The position numbers and the translations under genes are program-made. The notes under the pieces are model-generated. The model saw nothing but the letters and a program-made list of their open reading frames with translations. It was not told the origin of the DNA and did not search any database. 64,000 bases of DNA from an uncultured Lachnospiraceae bacterium (lineage in GTDB: Bacteria; Bacillota; Clostridia; Lachnospirales; Lachnospiraceae). Location of the stretch: positions 124,001 through 188,000 of the forward strand of contig CAJTPS010000004.1 in assembly GCA_910578555.1 (NCBI GenBank). The letters run 5' to 3'. Position 1 is the first letter of the stretch. Every line of letters begins with the position of its first letter. Shown one piece after another: positions 9,011 through 17,173 of this stretch.

Positions 9011-9990
9011 ATGTTGTAGCAGTCCACCTTGTATTGATTCATATTATCCCTGATCCATGCGATCGTCCGGGCAATCCCCTCTTCAAATGTATACTGCATC
9101 CGCCAATCAGTCAACTGCATGATCTTCGTATTGTCTCCCAGCAGTCTGTTGACCTCGCTCTTTTCAGGGCGAAGCCGTTCCCCGTCGCAGACGATATGCG
9201 CCTGCGGATTGATCTGCGCAATGATCTCTGCGGCCAGATCTCCGATCGAAATCTCCCGCCCGGTCGCTATATTGATCTCCTGTCCGATCGTCTGTCCGGA
9301 TTCGGCAATCGCAATAAAACCGTTTGCCGTATCCTTTACATAGTTAAAATCTCTCGTCGGCGTAAGCGAACCCAGTCTGATCTCTTCCTTTCCGGCGAGA
9401 AGCTGTGTAATGATCGTCGGAATAACGGCTCTGGCCGATTGCCTCGGTCCGTACGTATTAAACGGCCGTACAATAGAAACCGGAAGATTAAAGCTGCGGT
9501 AGAAGCTCTCCGCCAGACGATCGGCACCGATCTTAGTCGCCGAATACGGCGACTGCCCCTGATAAGGATGTTTCTCATCAATCGGCACATACTGCGCAGT
9601 TCCGTATACTTCTGATGTCGAAGTAATGAGCACCCGCGACATGTCCAGATCTCTTGCGGCCTGCAGCACATTCAGCGTGCCTTTAATGTTCGTGTCTACA
9701 TAGGAATCGGGCGAATGATAGCTGAACGGTATGGCAATCAATGCCGCCAGATGGAACACCTCTTCCGTCCCCTTCATCGCGGTCCTGACACCGTTGGGAT
9801 CTCTGATATCTCCGGAGAACACCTCCACCTGTTTCATCATCTCTTCCGGCAGCGTGTCCAGCCAGCCCCATGTATTAAATGAATTATAATAGACAAATGC
9901 TTTGACATCATATCCCCTTGTGACCAGTTCTTCCGTCAGATGGCTTCCGATAAATCCGTCCGCACCCGTAACCAAAACTTTCTTTCCCAT
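9007..9990 (-). CDS. legB: LegB-type NAD-dependent sugar 4,6-dehydratase
   Basis: A 327-residue extended short-chain dehydrogenase. It opens KKVLVTGADGFIGSHLTEEL (GxxGxxG nucleotide-binding loop) and has the TST motif in VLITSTSEVYG with the catalytic YSATK (Tyr-x-x-x-Lys) about residue 150. It reads like the family of NAD-dependent 4,6-dehydratases that start legionaminic acid synthesis, acting on a nucleotide-activated GlcNAc. TAGGAG precedes the ATG. The next gene upstream encodes a PtmE-like nucleotidyltransferase, and PtmE and LegB act in sequence in the GDP-sugar route described in Campylobacter. No clear LegC aminotransferase or LegH acetyltransferase is visible, unless the DegT enzyme at 11.1-12.2 kb serves as one. 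Confidence 0.8.
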   Translation of the reverse strand: MGKKVLVTGADGFIGSHLTEELVTRGYDVKAFVYYNSFNTWGWLDTLPEEMMKQVEVFSGDIRDPNGVRTAMKGTEEVFHLAALIAIPFSYHSPDSYVDTNIKGTLNVLQAARDLDMSRVLITSTSEVYGTAQYVPIDEKHPYQGQSPYSATKIGADRLAESFYRSFNLPVSIVRPFNTYGPRQSARAVIPTIITQLLAGKEEIRLGSLTPTRDFNYVKDTANGFIAIAESGQTIGQEINIATGREISIGDLAAEIIAQINPQAHIVCDGERLRPEKSEVNRLLGDNTKIMQLTDWRMQYTFEEGIARTIAWIRDNMNQYKVDCYNI

Positions 9991-10061
9991 AGCTGCTCCT
10001 ATCTGTCACCAGGCTGTTTTGCTCAGACAGCCGCCCGCATTGCTCATCCTGTCTGTACACT

Positions 10062-11117
10062 TCACAGACTCTCTAACTTTTCCTTCATTTTCTCCAGTTC
10101 ATCAAACTGCCCCATATCCATCCACGCATCGTCTGCGATCAGATAACTGCCTACCCGTTCCCCGTCTGCGATGCACTTGTCGATCACATCGGTTATATGA
10201 ATAAACGTATCGCCAGGAATCTTCTTTAAGAAAGAAGGTTCTATCACATAAAAGCCGGTATTCACATAATAGTTGAAACGCGGCTTTTCCTTCAGTCCTG
10301 TCACCTGCCCGTCCTGTTCCATCTGGACCGTTCCATACGGGATCTCAAACCGCTTCTGTGCGCATACCATCGTAATCATGTTGCCGCTTTGCCTGTGATG
10401 ATCCAGAATATCCGCATAATCGGCATCTACCAGGATATCGCAGTTGGACATGAAAAAAGTGCCCTGTACCTTATCCGTCAACAGTCCAAGACCACCACCG
10501 GTTCCGAGATAAGTATCCTCTTCCACAAAGACAATATTTCTCGGCTCCTCACTGTCTGTATAATATGCTTTGATAAAATCCTTCTTGTAATTAACGATCA
10601 TCATGACCCGGCTGCAGTCGTACTGCGCAAAACGGTCCATAATATGTTCCGTGATCGTCCTGTCTCCCACCGGAATCAGCGGCTTGGGAAGGATATCCGT
10701 ATAAGGCTTCAGTCTTGTTCCCTTACCGCCGGCCATAATGACAAGCGGCAGATTCAGACTGCGCTTTTCCTGTACGGCGCTATCCCGGAACTCTTCTTTG
10801 AAAAAGCGGATTCTGACGATCTCTCCCTGCTCATTGACGATGGGCACCGCCGTTATGGAATGTCTGCGCATAAGCGCCGCCGCCTGATCCTCATGCTCCT
10901 CCCGCAGGTAGATCGGTTCCTTATGCGCAATCTCACACACGGCACGCTCCAGTCTTCCCCCGCCCAGAATATATCTGCGGATGTCTCCGTCCGTTACCAC
11001 GCCGCGAAGTTCTGATCCCCGACATACAAAAGCGATTCCGCCCGCCCCTGCATCGATCTTCTTCATCGTATCAAAGACACTGATATTTTCTTCTACAATA
11101 AATTTACCAATATCCAT
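10062..11117 (-). CDS. ptmE: PtmE-like nucleotidyltransferase with N-terminal CBS domains
   Basis: About 352 residues: two CBS motifs in residues 1-115 (GGIAFVCRGSELRGVVTDGD and SITAVPIVNEQGEIVRI), then an NTP-transferase domain starting LPLVIMAGGKGTRLKPYTD, with PKPLIPVGDRTI, the metal-site region SNCDILVDADYADI and NTGFYVIEP. This architecture matches PtmE of Campylobacter, which makes GDP-glucosamine for legionaminic acid synthesis. I start it at 11117 because GAGGAAATAGAG directly precedes that ATG; the longer frame has no site. The adjacent legB supports the assignment. The nucleotide and sugar cannot be read from sequence, and a mannose-1-phosphate or glucose-1-phosphate transferase role remains possible. 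Confidence 0.75.
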   Translation of the reverse strand: MDIGKFIVEENISVFDTMKKIDAGAGGIAFVCRGSELRGVVTDGDIRRYILGGGRLERAVCEIAHKEPIYLREEHEDQAAALMRRHSITAVPIVNEQGEIVRIRFFKEEFRDSAVQEKRSLNLPLVIMAGGKGTRLKPYTDILPKPLIPVGDRTITEHIMDRFAQYDCSRVMMIVNYKKDFIKAYYTDSEEPRNIVFVEEDTYLGTGGGLGLLTDKVQGTFFMSNCDILVDADYADILDHHRQSGNMITMVCAQKRFEIPYGTVQMEQDGQVTGLKEKPRFNYYVNTGFYVIEPSFLKKIPGDTFIHITDVIDKCIADGERVGSYLIADDAWMDMGQFDELEKMKEKLESL

Positions 11118-11127
11118 CTCTATTTCC

Positions 11128-12246
11128 TCAGACCGAGAGCAGGACATCGATGATTCTCTCCTGATCCTCTCCCGTCAGATATGCCGAAAAAGGAATTGAA
11201 AACGTTCTGTCCGCATAAGATACGGTATTTTCAAACGTCTCCTCCCCCGTAAAGCAGCCTGCAAATACTTTCATGCAATGCATGGGATTCGGATAGTAGA
11301 TAATCGTCGGAATCCCCGCCTCCTGCAGTTTTGCGCGCACTTCATCTCTCCGTTTCCGGTCCCCGGCCAGCAGCGCATACTGCGCATAGGAGGATACTGT
11401 ACCGTCACATATATGCGGAATCACAAATTTATCTTTAAGCGCCTCGTCATATCTTCCGGCAATCTCCTGTCTCCTTGCGATCTCTTCATCCAGCCGCCGA
11501 AGCTTCGGCAGCATGACTGCCGCCTGTATGGTATCCAGTCTCGCGTTCATACCGACTCTCACATTATCATACTTGCTGCTACCCTTCCCATGCACCCGCA
11601 AGGACTTAAGCAGATCGTTCATCTCCTCGCTGTCGGTAAATACCGCGCCGCCGTCCCCGTAACAGCCGAGCGGCTTAGACGGGAAGAAAGAGGTAGCCCC
11701 GATGTCTCCCAGCGCCCCGCATTTCCTTCCGTGATAGGAAGCGCCCATTCCCTGCGCGGCATCTTCAATCAGCAGTAATCCGTATCTGTCCGTAATTTCC
11801 CGCAGCCTGTCATAATCCGCCGGGTTGCCGATAAAATCTACCGCCACAACAGCCTTCGGTCTCAGCTTTCCCTGCGCTGTAACTGCCTTGATCTGCCGCT
11901 CCAGGCTATCCGGACAAATATTATAGCTGTCCGGATCTATATCGCAGAATACCGGCTCCGCTCCCAGCATATATGCCGGTTCCACCGATGCCACAAAGGT
12001 CATGTCCGGACAGAAGACCGCATCGCCACTGCCGATCCCGTGCGCCATATAGATCAGCTGCAGGGCGTCCGTTCCGCTGGAACAGCCGACCGCGTATTTT
12101 GCTCCCACATACGCGGCAAGCTTCTCCTCAAACTCTGCAACCTGCTTACCCATAATGAAACCGGCATCTTCCACAACCCGGCTGATGCCGGCATCAATCT
12201 CTTCTTTTAATGCATGATACTGTGCTTTTAAATCTATAAACTCCAT
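11128..12246 (-). CDS. wbpE: DegT/DnrJ/EryC1-type sugar aminotransferase, WbpE-like
   Basis: A 372-residue PLP-dependent sugar aminotransferase. It begins MEFIDLKAQYHALKEEIDAG, has SSGTDALQLIYMA near residue 60, IEDAAQGMGASYHG, and the internal aldimine lysine in SFFPSKPLGCYGDGGA near residue 190. That last block is closely like WbpE/WlbC, which aminate UDP-3-keto-GlcNAc-uronate at C3. The next two genes upstream are homologues of WbpD and WbpB, the enzymes acting after and before it, which makes this reading strong. It could alternatively serve the neighbouring legB product as a LegC-like enzyme, but the N-terminal sequence fits WbpE better. The PtmE start lies 10 nt downstream of its stop. 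Confidence 0.8.
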   Translation of the reverse strand: MEFIDLKAQYHALKEEIDAGISRVVEDAGFIMGKQVAEFEEKLAAYVGAKYAVGCSSGTDALQLIYMAHGIGSGDAVFCPDMTFVASVEPAYMLGAEPVFCDIDPDSYNICPDSLERQIKAVTAQGKLRPKAVVAVDFIGNPADYDRLREITDRYGLLLIEDAAQGMGASYHGRKCGALGDIGATSFFPSKPLGCYGDGGAVFTDSEEMNDLLKSLRVHGKGSSKYDNVRVGMNARLDTIQAAVMLPKLRRLDEEIARRQEIAGRYDEALKDKFVIPHICDGTVSSYAQYALLAGDRKRRDEVRAKLQEAGIPTIIYYPNPMHCMKVFAGCFTGEETFENTVSYADRTFSIPFSAYLTGEDQERIIDVLLSV

Positions 12247-12335
12247 GCTGTTTCTCTCCTACACACTCGGGGCGGTTTCCACACCCGGCCTTGCCGTTTC
12301 ACTGTTCTAACCGGTCTGCAGCCGACTGCAGTGTA

Positions 12336-12941
12336 TTATTGTATCGCTTCACCGGTCCGCCTCACTTCCTCTGCAAAACCGTCCGCCGTTACCCTGTATC
12401 TCCGGCCGCATTCAGGACAATCCCGCATTTCTGCCTCCTCCGCTTCCCGAAGCCTGCAGCCGCACATACAGACATAACCTGCCATTCTTCCGGGATTACC
12501 CGTCACCAGCTGATAATCTCCCACGTCATGCGTCACCACGGTTCCTGCTCCGACCATGGCGTAGCGTCCTATGGTATTTCCACATACAATCGTTGCATTC
12601 GCGCCGATTGTTGCGCCCCTCTTTACGACCGTTTCCCGGAACTCATGCTTCCGCTCAATGAAGCTGCGCGGATTGATCACATTCGTGAACACACAGTTCG
12701 GTCCCAGGAACACATCGTCCTCACACACAACGCCCTGATACAGCGCGACATTATTCTTCACTTTCACACGGCTGCCTATACGCACGCCGCTCTCAACGAA
12801 CACGTTCTGTCCGATATTACAATCCTCACCGATCACAGAACCGCCCATAATATTGCAGAACTGCCATATTCTCGTCCCTCTGCCGATCTGCGCCTCCCCG
12901 CTGATCAGGCTGGTGCGGTCTGCCTGATAGTCTTTATCCAT
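12336..12941 (-). CDS. wbpD: WbpD-like UDP-amino-sugar N-acetyltransferase (left-handed beta helix)
   Basis: A 201-residue hexapeptide-repeat acetyltransferase. The repeats run from about residue 12 to 150 (GEAQIGRGTRIWQFCNI, IGEDCNIGQNVFVE, VVKRGATIGANATIVCGNTI), giving a left-handed beta helix. The family acetylates the 3-amino group of UDP-GlcNAc-3-amino-uronate with acetyl-CoA. A C-terminal cluster of four cysteines (CMCGCR and DCPECGRR, about residues 160-180) looks like a small metal-binding knuckle, seen in several WbpD-type enzymes. It lies 3 nt from the WbpB-like gene upstream and 89 nt from the WbpE-like gene downstream. Substrate assignment rests on this gene trio. Confidence 0.8.
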   Translation of the reverse strand: MDKDYQADRTSLISGEAQIGRGTRIWQFCNIMGGSVIGEDCNIGQNVFVESGVRIGSRVKVKNNVALYQGVVCEDDVFLGPNCVFTNVINPRSFIERKHEFRETVVKRGATIGANATIVCGNTIGRYAMVGAGTVVTHDVGDYQLVTGNPGRMAGYVCMCGCRLREAEEAEMRDCPECGRRYRVTADGFAEEVRRTGEAIQ

Positions 12942-12944
12942 CTT

Positions 12945-14027
12945 CTAACGATCCCCTTCAAATCTACCCGCAAAATCCAGTGTGCTGCACTCTTTCACAG
13001 GAAATTTGACAGCCTGTCCAGTATATGCAGCCTCATAGATTGCCAATACCATTTCAAGAGCCCTGCGCCCCGCATGCGCATCCACGTAAGGCGCTCTGCC
13101 GCTGTTGATCGCATCAACCACATCCGCATAGAGCTTGGAATGTCCGAAGCCGTATACGTTGGGCGGATTCTCATGACATTCCTTCTTGACTTCCTCCGGA
13201 TCATCCAGATAGTCCGAGAAACGCCATTCCTCAATGATATTGACCGCCTCTCCGCCTGCCTTGACCGTACCCTTCTCACCGAAAATATACAAAGTCTCCT
13301 CCAGATTCCTCGGATAGACATTCGTGGTTCCTTCCACAATACCATAGCTGCCGTTCTTAAACCGGATCAGCGCCAGACCCAGATCTTCCGCCTCGATATA
13401 ATCATGTTTCAGCCGGTCCGTAAATCCTATGACTTCCTCAACCTCATCACCCATCATCCACCGTAACAGATCAATATCATGGATACACTGGTTCATCAGC
13501 GCGCCGCCGTCCTGCTCCCATGTGCCGCGCCATTTGGCACGCGCATAGTACTCGTAGTCTCTCGCCCATCTGATATGCGCCGTCCCGTAAAACAGTCTGC
13601 CGAAACGCTGCATCTCAATCGCCTCTCTGATCTTTAAGACAGATTTATTAAACCGGTTCTGGTGGCATGCGCACACCTTGACGCCTCTTTTTTGTGCCCT
13701 TTCTATAATCGCATCCGCATCTTTTAACGAAAGCGCGATCGGCTTCTCGATGATCAGGTTACAGCCGGCATCAATACAGTCCAGCGCAATCTGCGCATGC
13801 TTGCCGCTCTCCGTCGCAATCGCGACTAATTCCGGCTTGACGGCATCCAGCATGACGCGGTAGTCCGTATACTGCTTTACGCTGTCCGGCAGTTTATGTT
13901 TCAGCATCTTGTCTCTCATATGATCCGGTACAATATCACAAAGCGCCGCTATTTCCAGATGATTATTCTGCGCCGCAACAATGTGGTTCGGTGATATTCT
14001 TCCGCATCCGATCAATGCATATTTCAT
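12945..14027 (-). CDS. wbpB: WbpB-like Gfo/Idh/MocA oxidoreductase
   Basis: A 360-residue NAD-dependent oxidoreductase of the Gfo/Idh/MocA family. The Rossmann loop is MKYALIGCGRISPNHI; the EKP motif carrying the conserved lysine is IIEKPIALSLKDAD near residue 95; the C-terminal domain has GGALMNQCIHDIDLLRWMMG with the usual Asp-His region. Together with the WbpE and WbpD homologues just downstream it should oxidise UDP-GlcNAc-uronate at C3. A UDP-GlcNAc 6-dehydrogenase (WbpA) needed to make that uronate is not in the window. The ATG at 14027 overlaps the stop of the upstream glycosyltransferase gene by 4 nt, so the two are translationally coupled. Confidence 0.8.
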   Translation of the reverse strand: MKYALIGCGRISPNHIVAAQNNHLEIAALCDIVPDHMRDKMLKHKLPDSVKQYTDYRVMLDAVKPELVAIATESGKHAQIALDCIDAGCNLIIEKPIALSLKDADAIIERAQKRGVKVCACHQNRFNKSVLKIREAIEMQRFGRLFYGTAHIRWARDYEYYARAKWRGTWEQDGGALMNQCIHDIDLLRWMMGDEVEEVIGFTDRLKHDYIEAEDLGLALIRFKNGSYGIVEGTTNVYPRNLEETLYIFGEKGTVKAGGEAVNIIEEWRFSDYLDDPEEVKKECHENPPNVYGFGHSKLYADVVDAINSGRAPYVDAHAGRRALEMVLAIYEAAYTGQAVKFPVKECSTLDFAGRFEGDR

Positions 14028-15145
14028 CTTTCCCTCACTTCCTGTATAAACCGGTTATACTGCTCCATATAATTCCCGATATTACTTCTAAACTCCCTGT
14101 TCTCCTGCTTGAAACGGGAACACTCCCGGATCACTTCCGCCAGCGATTCCTCGCTCTCCGGTTCATAGAAGTGTATCTTCTCCCGCAGTTCTTCTCCCGA
14201 CTGCATCTTCGCGCGATCCGCCTCATGCCCGGGAATGATGACGCCGGCCCCGGCGAAGAGCCCTTCATAAATTGTCCTGCCGATACAGAACTGCGGCTCC
14301 CCCCGTATGATATAATCGCTGATGCGATAAATGTTTCCCGTGTTTTTCATCTCTCCGCAGAATATGACACGACCGTCATCTTTGGTCATTCTTTCGCATT
14401 CGCGCCCGTAGGCATGCTCGTGATTGCCCACGATCAGAAGCCTGCTGTCCGGATTATCATGTCTCATAAATGAACGCAGCACGAACTGCGAGCCTTTATT
14501 GTCACCCACCTGGCCCAGCATGGCAAAGATCGTATGCTTACGCGCCACGCCGCATTTCTTCAGGCTTTCCTCATAATCAGCCGCCTCGACCCACGTCATA
14601 TCGAACGGATTGTTTAACACCATCTTCCTGTTATTACGCACAACCGCTTCAATGGGGATTCTCGTTGATTCGTCTATATATATAATTCCTGCAGCCCGTT
14701 CCAGCGCTTTCACGAACTGCCCCATCCGGCGGTACTTTGGATTAATGATCTCTCTGGCATGAACAACATACCGGGCTTTATCATCAATCACCGGGAACAG
14801 CACAAGAGAGTTCAGATGCACGTAATCATAACCGCCCCGGCTGATCACTTTTTTCCTTTTGCCCTTACAAAACAGCGCCATGATATTATTAACTATGTGT
14901 GAACACTCGCGAAACAGACTCACTCTGTCGTAATACTGACAGCGGTATCTGGGCATCCACACCGTGTAAATATTCTGCAAATGCTTCCCGAGAAGCTGTC
15001 TGAGTTCTGCCTCATCCGCCTTGCGGGTAAAACTTTTGCAGATCAGCAGATCATAATCGTATTCCAGGTTCTGAAGAACACCCGCAATGCTGCGATTAGC
15101 GCCATATATAAAAATACCTTCATGCAATACGAACAATGCCTTCAT
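14024..15145 (-). CDS. Glycosyltransferase family 4-like protein
   Basis: A 373-residue predicted GT-B glycosyltransferase. The N-terminal half has MKALFVLHEGIFIYGANRSI (glycine-poor acceptor loop) and YDYVHLNSLVLFPV; the C-terminal half has HTIFAMLGQVGDNKGSQFVL (donor-site K in the DNKG segment) and GRTIYEGLFAGAGVIIPG, the usual E-x7-E-like region. The ATG at 15145 has GGAGGAATAGA upstream and is the first gene after a clear promoter at 15172-15200, so it starts a transcript running left into the wbp genes. Sugar and linkage cannot be read from sequence. Confidence 0.75.
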   Translation of the reverse strand: MKALFVLHEGIFIYGANRSIAGVLQNLEYDYDLLICKSFTRKADEAELRQLLGKHLQNIYTVWMPRYRCQYYDRVSLFRECSHIVNNIMALFCKGKRKKVISRGGYDYVHLNSLVLFPVIDDKARYVVHAREIINPKYRRMGQFVKALERAAGIIYIDESTRIPIEAVVRNNRKMVLNNPFDMTWVEAADYEESLKKCGVARKHTIFAMLGQVGDNKGSQFVLRSFMRHDNPDSRLLIVGNHEHAYGRECERMTKDDGRVIFCGEMKNTGNIYRISDYIIRGEPQFCIGRTIYEGLFAGAGVIIPGHEADRAKMQSGEELREKIHFYEPESEESLAEVIRECSRFKQENREFRSNIGNYMEQYNRFIQEVRER

Positions 15146-15171
15146 TCTATTCCTCCGAACCTGCGTCTCCT

Positions 15172-15200
15172 ATTATATAGCATTCCCCTGATATCTGCAA
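15172..15200 (-). promoter_or_regulatory. Predicted sigma-A promoter upstream of the GT4 gene
   Basis: On the minus strand TTGCAG (15195-15200) and a perfect TATAAT (15172-15177) are separated by exactly 17 nt. The expected transcript start lies about 20 nt upstream of the GT4 ribosome binding site, in the 140-nt gap after the asnB stop codon side. It should drive the wbp, legB and first nonulosonate genes. Confidence 0.7.
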
Positions 15201-15285
15201 GTTAAGCCGCCCGGGACGTTGTCCGGCACCGCACGGCGGGTACGCCGTTCATCCTCGTTCGCGCACCGCAGATACCAGACGGTTA

Positions 15286-17166
15286 TCACTCAAATTTAAC
15301 ATGAAAAACATCGACCCAGTGTCCCGCACAGATGATTCTCCACGGAAGATAATTGCCTCTCTTGATCTCTCCTTTATTATCATCGAACCACTTCATGACC
15401 CTGTCGGCATCTATCACGTATTTCAGCTGTTCGCACGCCTTGCAAAGCTGCGCCCTGAACTGCTCGAAGTTTTCATTGATCCACTTTTCCTCCGGTGTGA
15501 CAAAGCCCAGCTTGCTGACTCTGTTCCTGATCTTATCCGGCAGGATTCCCTCCAGGGCATCCCGCATAACCGACTTCGTCATACCCTTCCGGATCTTATA
15601 GTGTACCGGCATGGAATAAATGCTCTGCGCCAGCCGGTAATCAAGAAAGGGAACCCTGGATTCAATGGAATGTGCCATGGAATTTCTGTCTTCATAGTGC
15701 AGCAGCGAAGACATACTGTACTTCATATGATCCAGTGAATATTCCCGCGGACTGCTCACCTGATAGATCTCTCTGCCTTTGACCGCCTGCCCGATCAGTT
15801 GTTCCGAAAACGGCAGTCCCGCATATCCGTATCCCAGCCTGCGCTTGAGATACATTTTCAATCTGTTGGGCATATATGCCGACACAAAAGCATTCAGGAT
15901 CACATCCCTGGCCGACACATAAACCTCCGAAGTGCGGCGGTTCCTGCAATAATAATAGAGTTCCCGTCCGAACCTGATCAGACGGAATCTCCTCAGATAA
16001 TACGCGAAGATCACGCTGTAGAATCCCGTATACCCCGCGAGCTGCTCGTCGGCGCCCTGTCCGTCAAGCATTACCGTAAGATTCTGTTCTTTGGCGCTTT
16101 TGAAGACATGCCACTGTGCGAAGATCGAAGTAGAACTGAAGGGTTCATCCATATGCCAGATGATCTTGTCCAAATCCTGAAACAGATCCTGCTCCTTCGT
16201 GAAAATCTTATGCGGCGTGACCTGCGTATGCCGCACCACCTCATCTATATACTCCTGCTCGTCGTATGCCTTGTCCTCAAAACAGGAAGATATCGTGTGC
16301 TGCTGCGCTTCTTTGCCGGATGCCGCTATGATCGAGTCGGCCATGCATACAATGGCTGAACTGTCCAGTCCTCCCGACAGACAATATCCCACCGGCACAT
16401 CCGCCTGCAGCCTAAGCGCGACAGACCGCTCAAACAGCCGCCGGAACTCCTCACATGCCTCCCTGTAATTCTTCCTGTCCGCCCGCGTCCGTCCAAGATC
16501 ATAATACTGTTCTACGCTACATCCGCCGGTCGCAACATGCAGCGTCAGGCAGTACCCTCCCCTCAGCTGTTTTACATCTTTAAACAGGGTTTCCTCCGTA
16601 TAGTCAAGGTCCCCGAGAATCAGATATTCCAGCAGTCTCTGACGGTTCGCATACGCCTCCCCCTGCCGCATCAGCAGAATCTGTTTGATCTCCGATGCGA
16701 AGATAAACGCCTGCCCCGAATGATAGTAGTAGAACGGCTTGATCCCGAAACGGTCCCTGGAACAGAAGACGGTCTGCTGCTGTTTGTCATAAACGGCAAA
16801 CGCCCACATGCCGTTCAGATGTCTGACGCACTCTTTTCCATAGCAGTCATACATTGCAATCAGCACTTCCGTGTCTGTCTTCGACGCAAATTCATATCCC
16901 TTGTCCTGCAGTTGTTTGCGCAGTTCGCGGAAGTTATAGATTTCTCCGTTATAGACCATAACGTATCTGTCCCGATATGTGAAAGGCTGGTGCCCCTCTC
17001 TGCTCAAGTCGAAGATGGCAAGCCGTCTGTGTCCCAGCGCGACACCGCCATCATAGTAGGTGCCCCTGTCGTCCGGCCCCCGGTACGCGACAAGATCAAC
17101 CATCTGTTCAAAGATCTCTTTATCAATTTCGCCGTTCTTACGAATCATTCCACAGATTCCGCACAT
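15286..17166 (-). CDS. asnB: AsnB-type glutamine amidotransferase
   Basis: A 626-residue class II amidotransferase. It starts MCGICGMIRKNGEID, so the catalytic Cys2 is exposed after removal of Met. The glutaminase domain covers about residues 2-195 and the ATP-pyrophosphatase domain carries SGGLDSS near residue 263. I place the start at 17166 because family members must begin MCG; the frame is open 54 codons further but that stretch lies within the next gene. In a glycan locus with WbpB, WbpE and WbpD homologues it may amidate a uronic acid rather than make asparagine, as proposed for WbpS-type proteins in Pseudomonas O-antigen loci. An ordinary asparagine synthetase role cannot be excluded. 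The stop of the GT-B-like gene is 7 nt upstream. Confidence 0.82.
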   Translation of the reverse strand: MCGICGMIRKNGEIDKEIFEQMVDLVAYRGPDDRGTYYDGGVALGHRRLAIFDLSREGHQPFTYRDRYVMVYNGEIYNFRELRKQLQDKGYEFASKTDTEVLIAMYDCYGKECVRHLNGMWAFAVYDKQQQTVFCSRDRFGIKPFYYYHSGQAFIFASEIKQILLMRQGEAYANRQRLLEYLILGDLDYTEETLFKDVKQLRGGYCLTLHVATGGCSVEQYYDLGRTRADRKNYREACEEFRRLFERSVALRLQADVPVGYCLSGGLDSSAIVCMADSIIAASGKEAQQHTISSCFEDKAYDEQEYIDEVVRHTQVTPHKIFTKEQDLFQDLDKIIWHMDEPFSSTSIFAQWHVFKSAKEQNLTVMLDGQGADEQLAGYTGFYSVIFAYYLRRFRLIRFGRELYYYCRNRRTSEVYVSARDVILNAFVSAYMPNRLKMYLKRRLGYGYAGLPFSEQLIGQAVKGREIYQVSSPREYSLDHMKYSMSSLLHYEDRNSMAHSIESRVPFLDYRLAQSIYSMPVHYKIRKGMTKSVMRDALEGILPDKIRNRVSKLGFVTPEEKWINENFEQFRAQLCKACEQLKYVIDADRVMKWFDDNKGEIKRGNYLPWRIICAGHWVDVFHVKFE

Positions 17167-17173
17167 ATTCCTG

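Noticed and set aside
11128..12246. DegT-type aminotransferase as LegC of the legionaminic route
   Set aside because: N-terminal sequence and the SFFPSKPLGCYGDGGA block fit WbpE better, and WbpD and WbpB homologues are its direct neighbours.
15233..15248. GC-rich hairpin (ACGGCG/CGCCGT) between asnB and the GT4 gene as a terminator
   Set aside because: The stem is only 6 bp with no T-run on either strand, and it lies just upstream of the promoter at 15172-15200.
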